From Coemansia sp. RSA 487 (lineage: Eukaryota; Kickxellomycota; Kickxellomycetes; Kickxellales; Kickxellaceae), in the NCBI GenBank assembly GCA_027577595.1, contig JANBRJ010000022.1, positions 124,001 to 188,000 on the forward strand: 64,000 bases of DNA, given 5' to 3'. A program made the translations under genes and the position numbers. Positions 10,801 through 20,625 of the stretch are shown piece by piece. Under the pieces are notes generated by a model that was given only the letters and a program-made list of their open reading frames with translations, had not been told where the DNA came from and searched no databases. How positions within the stretch are numbered: position 1 is the first letter of the stretch; each line of letters opens with the position of its first letter.

Positions 10801-13353
10801 GCAGGGCAAATCCTAAAGAGGTGGAATGAGTCTGTTGTAGCGCGCAATCTCAAGCCACGGCTTGGCAGCATCGGCTTAAACAATATAACGCATTCCGATG
10901 CCAAGGTTGAAAGGGGCACTGACGCCATCCGCCTTGAAACCACAGTATCTTGCGAAGCTGAGAATTCCAATGGTGAGCGCACGGTATATCGGTTCACGTT
11001 AAGCTCTACACTTGATGTTGGTGGCGTACAACAGCCCACCCAGCCCCCCGTTCCTGCTGAACAACAGCAATACCAAACTGGAACGGACACGCAGAGTGTA
11101 TCTGGCAGTAGGAAAGTCTTTGGCATTGGGAGAGATGTTGACAAGACGTCCTATGATGATAGATACGTTGTTACAGACCTGCATCAGCCAGATAACTACC
11201 AGGAGCCAGCAATGTCCAGAAGATCTAGCTTTGTGCAGCTTCCTCTAAACTCGACCCGCGCTCCACATTTGGCATTACAGCCTAGACTTGGCACGAGCGA
11301 TCAGTTTGCCGAGGCTGACGCCCGCTATTGGAAACTGCAACGTCAGCTTATAGATCTTGAAATGAGCCAGCAGCGCAGCGATCAAGAGGCGAGAAGAAAA
11401 GCAGATATTGGTGTGGCTGGTACTGACCCTGCAATTGGATTCAGCGGCGGCTGGGCAAACCAACCGCTATCCGATCTTTACGATTTCTCATCGCCTCCTA
11501 CGCCAACGCGAAAGCAAGTTGCTTCTGGATTTAACGTTCCTGAACGCAGGCTTGCGCGCCGCTCGTCGGCATTTAGCATAGCTGATCCCACTGCGTTGGC
11601 TGAGCAGAATTCGACTTATATCGAGGTGGCTAGCCCTGATCTTCAGCCAAAGCAAAATGAGCAGCAACGTGCAGCGTTTAGCGACACGGGTAGATTAGGG
11701 CGAGCTCGAAGCAGAAGCAGCCTGTGGATTGCAACTCCTGACCAAAGAACACCACACGACAGCAGTATGGCATCTGCTTCTTATCGTCAACCGCCGAATA
11801 ACGATCCGCCAAAGGCAGAGTGTCTAAAGAATAGCAGGTCGCATTCAGATCTACGAAGAATTGCTACCGAGAATAGCGCCCAAGCAGCAGTTTCTGTTGG
11901 CGGCGATGATGACAACGAAGACAGCGAGAAAACTGTAAACTTTGGCGCTAATCTTGTGGAACAGCCCACTTTTGTGGCATCGTCACCAAGGGATCCAGAG
12001 CTGGACAATGATGTTGAATATGACAATCTTGGCGATTCTGAAGATGATAAGCAGTATATGTCAGCCATCGGACGAAACCCAACACCGTTCCCTCGCAAGC
12101 CGCGCGATAGTCCCGGGAGCACAGAAGACATTGGAATACACACACTGGGAACGTCTGCAAACAGTCGTGGGCTGGCCGGACTCGAAGAAGATATTGCTTC
12201 CCCTTCAACGTCAGCTCCTCCTCACGGTGGATCGGCTTCATTTGAATTGAACCCAGCACAATTTGATGCACCGTCGATGCCAGGGAGTACACCATCGACT
12301 CCCGGAAAGCAAAAGGTACGACCAAAGATTGTTTGGGATGACGACGACGATGGCCTTATTCCTCCTGATAATGACAAGTCTCTTGATGCCCAATGGCTTC
12401 GGATAATCCATGGTGCTCCACCACCAAGAGCTCCCAGCATCGTACCAGCCAAGGGATCGACAAGCAAAGCTCCTGAACAGGGAGATGTTAGTGGCATTTC
12501 AGAAAAGGCGAGTCAGCAAGCTCCAACGCAAGACACGGATAGCGATGATAGCGACAAGGTAAAGGGCGAGCCCACTAAAAATGTCTCTGAAAAGGAGCCA
12601 AGTCCAAGCAACGAAAGGGCATTCAGTAGCGAGAAAGCACAGGGTGCAAGTAGCGCTCCTTTAAATGAGTCCAAGGAACGAGGTTCTGAGAAAAACAGCC
12701 GCGATTCTTCAAAGAAGCAAAGTCAAGCTGGAATTTTCAGCCTATCGCCAAGAGGGAAATTTGACCCTTTAAGCGATTCCGAGGCTGATCCGACAGAAGA
12801 TAAGCTGCAGGAGCGCTTCTGGGCACGAGCTATGAAGCCGTCAAAGTCAGGCTCTTCAACACCATATTCACCAAGGCGACGCAAGTCTGTAGTTGAAATA
12901 TCTAGCTCTATATCGCCCAAGGATCTGGCTGAATGGATGCGCTGGCAAGGGGACAATGACTCGGTGGGTTTGGAAGGCGGCTTTAGTGACACACTAGACG
13001 AGCCAACTGCTCCAAAGGAGCCGAACCAGCAACAACTGCTGACTCCCCCTTCGTCCAAAGATGAAAATGCGGGACTATGTACACTAGATTCTCGGCTGGC
13101 CGATACATCTGTTGGATATTCTGCAAACCTCGATGGCGGTGACTCTGCTTACGATATAGCTTATGAAGGTGGAGATGACGAAGGTGAGGGTGACGAAGGT
13201 GACGATGATAACCAGTTAGAGATCTGGCACCAGAAACCCCATCAGCATATGGAAAGCGAGGTCAATGAACCTGATACTCTTGAGGTACTAAATAATCAGA
13301 GTGGCCCTGACCTTGGTTCAGCCTCAGCTACCAGGACGACTAGTGTCAAGTAA
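7882..13353 (+). CDS. glycogenin with a very long disordered C-terminal tail
   Basis: Exons 7882-8491 and 9044-13353 give 1,639 residues. The 552-base intron (GTACGG...TGTAG) interrupts the same codon as in the neighbouring glycogenin, giving SFDG/ADQGLLNEHFSDW. The catalytic GT8 domain fills about residues 25-300: YVTLVTSDSYVDGALVLL, ICYLDADTLV (DxD), DCFNSGVLLL, YYTYEPAL with the expected acceptor Tyr, and HFIGVSKPWHWE. The remaining ~1,330 residues are low-complexity, rich in His/Tyr/Ser/Asp/Glu/Pro, with acidic blocks near the end (GDDEGEGDEGDDD). Fungal glycogenins often have long tails that bind glycogen synthase; this tail may scaffold other enzymes (inference). The start is ATG 7882; upstream in-frame codons open only at a TTG. 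Confidence 0.9.
8492..9043 (+). other. 552-base intron of the long glycogenin
   Basis: Donor GTACGG at 8492 and acceptor TAG ending at 9043. The splice restores the conserved glycogenin DG-(G/A)DQG motif. Open frames inside it (for example about 8600-8990) are hydrophobic, T/G-rich and have no family resemblance, so I treat them as chance. Confidence 0.85.
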
Positions 13354-13588
13354 AAAATGTTTATGTTCATACGAAGCTTTTACTGAAAATGAAATTTACA
13401 TTTTATAACTTTAGCGAATAACCCAACTACGAGACATTTGAAGGTGCCCATACTGTTGCTTCTCTTTGATAGCACTTCATTTTCTTTTTCCTACGAGAGC
13501 AGCCAAGAAATGCTTAAAGAAAACGTGTACCATCTACATTTAACGAAATATACAATATGCAGCTAAAGGTATGGTTGATTTCAAAGTC

Positions 13589-14833
13589 ATGTCTTTAATA
13601 CAAAAGTACGTCGTCTATTTTATAATAATTAAATACGCGTTTTTGTGTTTCTGGGAATGTAGAGGGTATTGGGGTTTACAGGACATAGGGCTAGCATAAC
13701 GAGCTTGGCAGCTGGATACGGTAGCAGAGGATCGCTTTTGGTTTCGGGTTCAGAAGACAAAACAGCGCGACTCTGGGACATGCGGTCTAGAAAAGGCATC
13801 TGCGAAATTTCTGGGTATGAAGATGATGTCGTGGTGGCGGATTTTGTCGGCGAGAGAAGCATTGCAGTCGCTAGCGGTGCTTCTATATGTATATACGACC
13901 AGCGTTATGTTGGTACAGTTCATAATGCACAAAGCAGTAGAACAGTATATGTCAGCAGAGGCGATGGTGGCGAAAGCGAAATACAGGCAATTAGTACTCG
14001 CGGCGACTTTGTTGCATTTGTAGACGAGGATGGGGCTTTAGGAGTGTTTGACATTACCGATCCAGAGGCATTTGCTGGTAAAAGCGCACGGTTTTCCGGC
14101 AATAGACACGATGCGATGGCCGCGTGTGTGTGTTTTCATCCAGAAGAACCAGTCATTGCCACTGGGGCGTTCGATCTGCAGGTGCGTGTCTGGGATATTG
14201 CTTCCGAAAAGGTTATTAGAAAATCAACTGCTGGGCTTACTGTGGAAAGCGCACAGCAAAATGCTGGAGCAGACTCCCAAGGAGCAAACGAAATGGTCAA
14301 TCCACCATTCGTATATGCGCTTGACTTTGTGCCTGGCTTTATTGACACAGATGGTGCGTCAGGCGAGGATTGTGAGAAGTGGATGGTTGTTAGTGGACAT
14401 GCTGATGGCCGGATAATGTGTACTGGAGCAGAAGTCGCCGCTTGTTGGACCGGCTGCCACAGCTATTCTATCACCGCACTGTAGGTATTGTTCCGCATTT
14501 GTCGCAAAATAAAATTCTTATTTTTGTACGCTGGTCCTAGTTGTCACCGATACTCATTGGTCTTATATTCCAATTTCATGTAGGCAGTTTATGCGATCCC
14601 AGCCGGAGATACTAGCAACTGTTGGGCTGGACCGAACGATCAAGCTGTGGAACAGCGACAGAATCATCTCTCTTGACAACGCAGATATCGTTGCTGCTGC
14701 CAGGAAAGATTCGCTGCCACTCCTCGCGCATGCTGACCTTGCTGCAAAGCCCGATACGCTGGCAACAGCCGAAGAAGCACCTGTCATCTATACAGACGAG
14801 AATAGCAGCATTGTTGCATTTACTGCTATGTAG
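13589..14833 (+). CDS. WD40-repeat protein, WDR53-like
   Basis: Proposed exons 13589-13605, 13665-14480 and 14584-14833 give 360 residues. Exon 2 has no ATG of its own, so exon 1 is inferred: ATG, 17 bases, donor GTACGT, a 59-base intron, then GFTGHRASITSLA. Intron 2 (103 bases, donor GTAGGT, acceptor TAG) restores SYSITALQFMRSQPE. Beta-propeller signatures include SGSEDKTARLWDMRS, ATGAFDLQVRVWDIAS, VVSGHADGRI and ATVGLDRTIKLWN. Length and layout resemble WDR53-type proteins, putative CUL4-DDB1 substrate receptors, but another small propeller family is possible. An in-frame ATG at 13571 is an alternative start. Confidence 0.72.
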
Positions 14834-15073
14834 GGAAGATATTTTGGTTTAATGCGATACAATAAGGGTAGGAAATGTAAAAGAAAAAAGATGACACTAT
14901 TAAAACCAAGGCAGGAAGGGGGTGGTGAGTTGCCTCTTAACACGGGCCCGATTTATCTATGCTACGACAAGTAAAAGCACAAGTAGCTGGAGCTCTACAA
15001 GTAGTATCCATCAGAACAAACTCCATACCACTCGTATTGGAAGCTGTATTTTTTTTTGATTCCAGAGTGATAC

Positions 15074-16079
15074 TTAATTCTTTGCAAGGAGCAGCTTGAT
15101 TTGGGAAATGGCAAAGCCGGGGTTCAGGTGCTTGGGACAGGTTCTTGTGCAGTTCATGATGGTATGGCAACGGTATACGCTGAATGCGTTTTCCATTTGC
15201 GACAGACGGTCCTGGAGGTGCTGGTCGCGCGAGTCGGCCATCCAACGGTAGGCCTGGAGGAGGATGGACGGGCCAAGGTAAACGTCCTGGTTCCACCAGT
15301 ACGAAGGGCAGGCGGTAGAGCAGCATGCGCACAGGATACACTCGTAGAGACCATCAAGCTTTTTACGGTCCTCAGGAGACTGGAGGATCTCCTTGTTGGC
15401 ATCAGGAGCGTCCTTGCGTTGCAGCCAGGGCTTTATGGACGCATACTGCTTGTAGAAGTATGTCATGTCGGGGACAAGATCCTTGACGACAAACATGTGG
15501 GGTAGCGGGTAGATGACCATGTCCTTGCTGGCTTCTTCTTTGGGTATGTGCGTGATGCAAGCAAGCGTGTTCGTGCCGTCAATGTTCATGGCGCACGAGC
15601 CGCAGATTCCCTCACGGCACGACCGGCGGAAGGTCAGGGTTGGGTCCACCTCGTTCTTAATCTTGATAAGCGCGTCAAGCACCATGGGACCAGTCTGGCT
15701 CAGATCAAGCCTGTACTCCTGCATCCGGGGCTTTTCCGTGGGGGTGTCTGGGTTCCAGCGGTAGATCTTGAACGTCTTTGGGTTGGGCGGTTTTACCGAT
15801 GCCATTTGATGTACGGCAGCCGTGGCAAACCCACGCTGAGCAAGGCGGCGCACCTAACGGAGAAAAGAAAAATATCCATGGTTTAAAAACAAAACCCTTT
15901 TACAGCGTGAGAGAGTTTTAATAACAGACGATAAAGAATGCTCATGACTCTATGACAAGAGCCATATTCAGCTTGCCAATTAACATGCTTTGTAGCATAA
16001 ATTTTCACATTGGCGCGAGATGGCTGGTACTTACAGCAGGCGAATTCCAAGTAGAACGAAGCGAGACGTTTAGAGCCAT
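15074..16079 (-). CDS. SDH2: succinate dehydrogenase iron-sulfur subunit (complex II)
   Basis: Exons complement(15074-15853) and complement(16035-16079) give 274 residues; yeast Sdh2 is about 266. Exon 1 encodes [15 protein letters not shown], the start of a mitochondrial presequence continued by [14 protein letters not shown]. The 181-base intron has donor GTAAGT and acceptor TTAG, phase 0. The N-terminal 2Fe-2S ferredoxin domain shows [15 protein letters not shown] with its later Cys. The C-terminal domain has [13 protein letters not shown] for the 4Fe-4S cluster and [17 protein letters not shown] for the 3Fe-4S cluster and quinone site. It passes electrons from the flavoprotein subunit to ubiquinone at the inner mitochondrial membrane, linking the TCA cycle to respiration. 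The large exon lacks an ATG at its 5' end, which pointed to the upstream exon. Confidence 0.96.
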
Positions 16080-17411
16080 ATCGTTTTACAGCAGTGAAAA
16101 ATAGCTAGACAGAAAAGCGAAATAAACCAAAACAAATAAAAAAAGTTGTGGATTCAACAGATTAGAGAACAGGAAAAGAAAGACAGAAAGTTGGCACAAT
16201 GAAAAAAAAGATAAGATGGCAAACTCGGAGAAAACTGCCCCTTTTTCCGAGTCATCTTGTCACCCTGAACCCCGAGAAACGAGATAATTGGCTGATGTTT
16301 CAATGTCCTGTGCTTTTTCGATAGGAGAATTTTCTCATGTTGGGATTGATCGGGGGATCTTTATCGCACTGGTCATTTTTGCGTGTTTTTTTAATGTCTT
16401 TTCTTTTAATTTATCATATTGCCGCTGGCTTGGAGTTACAATAAACATCCATAGCTCAGGCAAACTGAGAAAATTGGCGATGCACCTGTTGTTTCTTGCC
16501 TGAATCACAAGGCTGTGCTGGCGGTTGTCCGACCCTGAATGAGAAGCAGACAAGTGCGTATTGGAACACGTACTGTCTCGTTATATTTACAAAGAAAAGT
16601 AATCCGCACAAACTTTCAGGAGATATTTGACCCAGTGCAGCTAGTGCAAAGACATGCGACACAATCAACAAGAGCTGGAATATAATGGACACATTTAGAC
16701 AAGTTTAATTGCTGGCTGAGGCGCTTGCACAGGCGTACCTGCATCTGGCGCTTAGTCACACAAGTATACACAATCCAATTTCTAGCATATGCGCGAGTAC
16801 GATGTTCCCAGGACTTGCAATTGAATATATTCCTTTTGAAGCATCTCTTGCTCATCTCCACTTGACCAATGCCACGAAATTGGGTTTGGGGGAATTAGAA
16901 AAAGAAAAAATTAGATACAACACATGGGAAATAAGCGCCACATTCACACTAAAAAACCGCCCTGCCAATAACTCGCACCATATAGACGATTGTCTTGCTT
17001 CGTTATATTTGCTCCGCTCGTACACGGAACAGGAATAATAGAAAGTACTTTTTTAGACGAACCAATGATTTTTGTCTGTGTTTGAACGAAAGCCGTAGTA
17101 TTCCATTACCAACTGCTTCGAGAAGACATCTCCGTGTGGCATCAATATCAGCAACTCACCGAGCCACGTGTATCACATCATTCGTATTATATTGTTTCCA
17201 AATATACCAAGCACAACTACTTTTCCATTTGAAAGATTGCTTACTTGCTAGCGTATTTGTTTGGGCATTTAAAAATATAAAAGCATTCCTCGCCAAAGAC
17301 TCCTTTTTAACCAACAAAGCAAGTATCTATTTCACTGTTTTTATTTGCTCAGTATATCTTATTGTATGGCAACGTCTACTAGTAGCATTTTCACCTGCAA
17401 CACCACGAAAT
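16080..17411. other. 1.3-kb spacer between SDH2 and the dioxygenase gene
   Basis: Divergent promoter region. An open frame runs in phase into the dioxygenase from about 16995, but it begins at a non-ATG codon, is T-rich and is unrelated to the PhyH family, so I leave it non-coding. No other gene is visible. Confidence 0.5.
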
Positions 17412-18212
17412 ATGACATGCACCTACAAGCTAAGCCAGAAGCAAATCGATGGATACAACGCTGATGGCTTTCTAAAGATCACCGATCTGTTTACTCAAGA
17501 AGATATCCAAAGTCTCATCAAGGAGGTGCGCAACATCCAGAACTGGCCCGACACTCCTGGAAAGTGGATGAACTACTACGAGCTTAACAAGGCCACAAAT
17601 TCAAAGCAGCTATGCCGAACTGAAAACTTTACACCGTATAGTGACTACCTGCGCGAAATAGTCACCGGACCTCGCGTGCTCGGCATTCTTGAGCAGCTTT
17701 CCGGCCAGCCGTATGTTCTTTTCAAGGAAAAGATAAATGCAAAGCTCCCAGGTGGACAAGGGTTCAAGCCGCACCAGGATGCTCCAGCGTTTACCCATCT
17801 TGGACAGGTAAACCACATTACTATTCTTTTCACCATCGACGGCTCGTATATCGAGAACGGATGCTTGCAGGTTGTGCCGGGAAGCCATGCCGGCCACAAT
17901 ATTATCCCGCATCTCAATAATGGCTCTATCGTCGATGAATGGTGCAAGGAGCACGAGTGGGTTCCTGTTGAGTGCAACTCTGGCGATATCCTTATATTTG
18001 GCTCCTATCTTGCTCATCGATCGGGCGAGAACCCCTCCAATACTAGTCGTGCAAACCTTTATATGACATACAATCCATTGTCGGAGGGAGATAAGCGCGA
18101 GGAGTACTATGCAGATAAGAGAATACGGTTCCCGCCGCTGAACGAGAGGGTCTCAGGTGTCGACTACAGCGAGGGTGCAAAGACATACAATTTTGCTAAT
18201 CCTATTCTATAA
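17412..18212 (+). CDS. phytanoyl-CoA dioxygenase (PhyH) family Fe(II)/2-oxoglutarate oxygenase
   Basis: Single exon of 266 residues from ATG 17412. The double-stranded beta-helix carries the metal triad: HQD (FKPHQDAPAFTHLG) and a distal His in YLAHRSGEN, followed at the usual spacing by Arg (SRANLYMTYNP) for 2-oxoglutarate. ENGCLQVVPGSHAGHN is the typical PhyH core. Family members hydroxylate lipids or small metabolites; the substrate cannot be read from sequence. There is no clear C-terminal peroxisomal SKL-type signal (it ends in NPIL). Length and motif order are normal for fungal PhyH proteins. Confidence 0.9.
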   Translation: MTCTYKLSQKQIDGYNADGFLKITDLFTQEDIQSLIKEVRNIQNWPDTPGKWMNYYELNKATNSKQLCRTENFTPYSDYLREIVTGPRVLGILEQLSGQPYVLFKEKINAKLPGGQGFKPHQDAPAFTHLGQVNHITILFTIDGSYIENGCLQVVPGSHAGHNIIPHLNNGSIVDEWCKEHEWVPVECNSGDILIFGSYLAHRSGENPSNTSRANLYMTYNPLSEGDKREEYYADKRIRFPPLNERVSGVDYSEGAKTYNFANPIL

Positions 18213-18429
18213 TCTTTTTCATTTAAATGTTTCTTGCTAATTTTTATTTACTCAAGCTTCATTCCACGTGATTGTGTCCTGTAAATTCTGCATTTATTGA
18301 ACTGGTCCACCGACCAAATACGATGTTGGTGCTGATCGAGCGACCAGAATAACAGCATTTCCCTTATTTTCTCGATATTTGTTGGCAGATGAGCTTGAGT
18401 TGCTATAGTTCGTTGGTGTATTTTCACAA

Positions 18430-19938
18430 ATGTCGCCATTAAAAGAAAGCAGAGGCGGATCGCCCACATGTAGCAAAGGACAGACATTTAGTCTAACAGA
18501 CGAGCAACCGCTAGGCGCAGAGGCCATGGATACACGCCTCGAAGGATTCCGACTCGCAGAGTTTGCCAAATTCAAGCCAAATTACTATCTAGACCAGGAT
18601 AATGAGGTAGATTTGGCAGGAAGCCGCTGGCGCATCCTGGCCACGACAGACATTGAAAACTCGGAAGACGCGCATTTCCTCAGCGTGATACACAAGTGGA
18701 CACTGGCAGCAGAGACCGTCATCCCACCAGTAGCTCGCACCGAGATTGTCGAGGCTATCGATTCAAAAGAACTCAAAGATGCTGTTACGCACACACGCCG
18801 GAGGCTGATACCCAAGCGCATAGAAAAGGACAACGTGGTCGTCGAGGATGTTGTTGTTAATAGATGGGAGAATGGCCTGTACGCTAGATTCATTCCTTGC
18901 ATGCAAGATCCAAGCGATATTCCGTTCTACTATCCGAAAGTCTTCGAATATGCATTTGGATACGTCGAGTCCAACACAGAAGCACACAACTCAAGCAACC
19001 AGCTTTCTATTTTGGTTCGCGAGCCGGCACACTTCTCAGCAACAGCCACAAAAAAACAAAAGCTCGTGTGGCGCGATCTTTTGAAGCGGCTGTACAAGTG
19101 GACTGTGACCGAGCGATTTGGATATCAAAAAAGAGCGGAACATGACGTTATCATCGATTATGAGCGATACACTGCAAAATACCAGGAACTAAAGGCAAAG
19201 TACGCTGCATACTGGGTTGAAAATTGGCCTGAACAGACGGACCCGAAAAAATTCGTGTATGAGGATATTGCTATTACCAGCTGGATCATCTGTCTCTGGG
19301 AAAAGGAGCGCGAAGCAGATGCAGGTTTGTCTTGGCAGACGTTTGTGGACCTGGGGTGTGGCAACGGGCTTTTGGTATATCTGCTCAACAAGGAGGGCTA
19401 TTCAGGGTATGGCGTAGACCAGTGCTCGCGCAAAGTGTGGACAAAGTTTGGCAGTGGTATTGATCTCCGTGCAGAAACAATCGAGCCTTTTAGATTTCAA
19501 ACAGATGCGAGCTGGATCATCGGAAACCACGCGGATGAGCTTGTTCCGTGGATTCCGATCATTTCTGCAAGAACTCCCAAGAACCACCCGAGATTTATTG
19601 TCATTCCATGCTGTCTGCACGATCTCTCGGGCCAGAAAATGACATTCGCAGTCTCGACTGGCCAGAGCAAGTACCATGCGTATGTTCAGTACATCTCTGA
19701 ACTGGCGGCTGACTGTGGATTTGGCATCGAAAAGGAGTTTCTTCGCATCCCCTCGACCAAAAACGTGGCAATTGTCGGCCGACCCCAGGTTAATGAAGAC
19801 AGATCGGGTGTTTGGCTAGATACTGCCGAAAAGCTGGCCAAACAGGGGCAAGAGCAATTTGTCCCGCGCGTTCCAGATTCTGTCAAGAACGAGGTCCGTC
19901 TTTTGAAAGCACAGAGCCGCAAGGACCATTTAACATAA
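18430..19938 (+). CDS. TRM44: tRNA (uracil-2'-O)-methyltransferase Trm44
   Basis: Single exon of 502 residues from ATG 18430 (yeast Trm44 is about 567). The C-terminal half has the SAM-binding motif FVDLGCGNGLLVYLL, then GYGVDQCSRKVW, and the family-specific FIVIPCCLHDLSG. The conserved block before it (ITSWIICLWEKER) is also typical. Trm44 makes 2'-O-methyluridine at position 44 of certain cytoplasmic tRNA-Ser species. The N-terminal half is less conserved and contains LYARFIPCMQDPSDIPFYYP. The start is the first ATG in frame; a second in-frame Met lies about 33 residues further. Confidence 0.9.
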   Translation: MSPLKESRGGSPTCSKGQTFSLTDEQPLGAEAMDTRLEGFRLAEFAKFKPNYYLDQDNEVDLAGSRWRILATTDIENSEDAHFLSVIHKWTLAAETVIPPVARTEIVEAIDSKELKDAVTHTRRRLIPKRIEKDNVVVEDVVVNRWENGLYARFIPCMQDPSDIPFYYPKVFEYAFGYVESNTEAHNSSNQLSILVREPAHFSATATKKQKLVWRDLLKRLYKWTVTERFGYQKRAEHDVIIDYERYTAKYQELKAKYAAYWVENWPEQTDPKKFVYEDIAITSWIICLWEKEREADAGLSWQTFVDLGCGNGLLVYLLNKEGYSGYGVDQCSRKVWTKFGSGIDLRAETIEPFRFQTDASWIIGNHADELVPWIPIISARTPKNHPRFIVIPCCLHDLSGQKMTFAVSTGQSKYHAYVQYISELAADCGFGIEKEFLRIPSTKNVAIVGRPQVNEDRSGVWLDTAEKLAKQGQEQFVPRVPDSVKNEVRLLKAQSRKDHLT

Positions 19939-20055
19939 ACCATTCAATTGCTTTTGGTTACTACACACAAGAAGAGAGGTGTTATTAATCATCAATTGAA
20001 TAGTACAGATATGGTCTGGTTGTGACCAGACCATGAAAACGAAGCAGACCTACGA

Positions 20056-20349
20056 TTATGACGACGACGAAGGCTCTGCAGGTATCCGGATGATATTTTC
20101 TGGCTGCTCGGAATCATCGTCAGTGGGGCTGGTTTGGGGGATATCCACAAGCGCCGAGTTCTCAAAGGCGCTTGACCAGCCTCTTGAGACTGACAGTATC
20201 GCTTCATACTGGGCCACTATCTTCCCCATTTGCCGGTTCAGTTCCATGCAGTGCGCATCGGTGTTCTCAGAAAGGACTTGCACTCGCTGCAGCGCGGCGA
20301 GTTCTTGCTTCTTTTGTGCAATTCTGTCAATAATTACTTGCGTGCTCAT
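20056..20349 (-). CDS. DAD2: DASH/Dam1 kinetochore complex subunit Dad2
   Basis: Small protein of 97 residues from ATG 20349. The coiled-coil N-terminal two thirds (IIDRIAQKKQELAALQRVQV, then LSENTDAHCMELNRQMGKIV and LSVSRGWSSAFENSAL) matches the Dad2 family pattern, with the conserved Trp after the helix, followed by a Ser/Asp/Glu-rich tail. Dad2 is one of ten DASH subunits that form rings on microtubule plus ends and couple kinetochores to the spindle. The complex is essentially fungal, which supports the taxonomic placement. Confidence 0.82.
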   Translation of the reverse strand: MSTQVIIDRIAQKKQELAALQRVQVLSENTDAHCMELNRQMGKIVAQYEAILSVSRGWSSAFENSALVDIPQTSPTDDDSEQPENIIRIPAEPSSSS

Positions 20350-20625
20350 TGGATAAATTAGTGGAAAAATGAATCGTAAAGGACAAAGGGAGGGTTAATT
20401 AGAAAAGAAAAGCAAAAAAGGCTGGCTTTTGTTTTGAAAGCTAGAGAAATATCCAGCATTTTTTTTGATTGGACGAGGATTGTGTACGATATTCTTCAAA
20501 ATGGAGAAGGCCTTTCAATCTCCACTTCTTTCATCCCTTCTTGCTTTCTGTTCCCTTATTCCCTTTTGTACTCCACAATAGAGCATTCAGCATATTGTAT
20601 TATTCCCTCGCCGTGTTGAACAAAT

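Noticed and set aside
16995-17411. N-terminal extension of the PhyH dioxygenase frame
   Set aside because: It opens at a non-ATG codon, is T-rich, and lies before the normal PhyH start; the family length fits ATG 17412.
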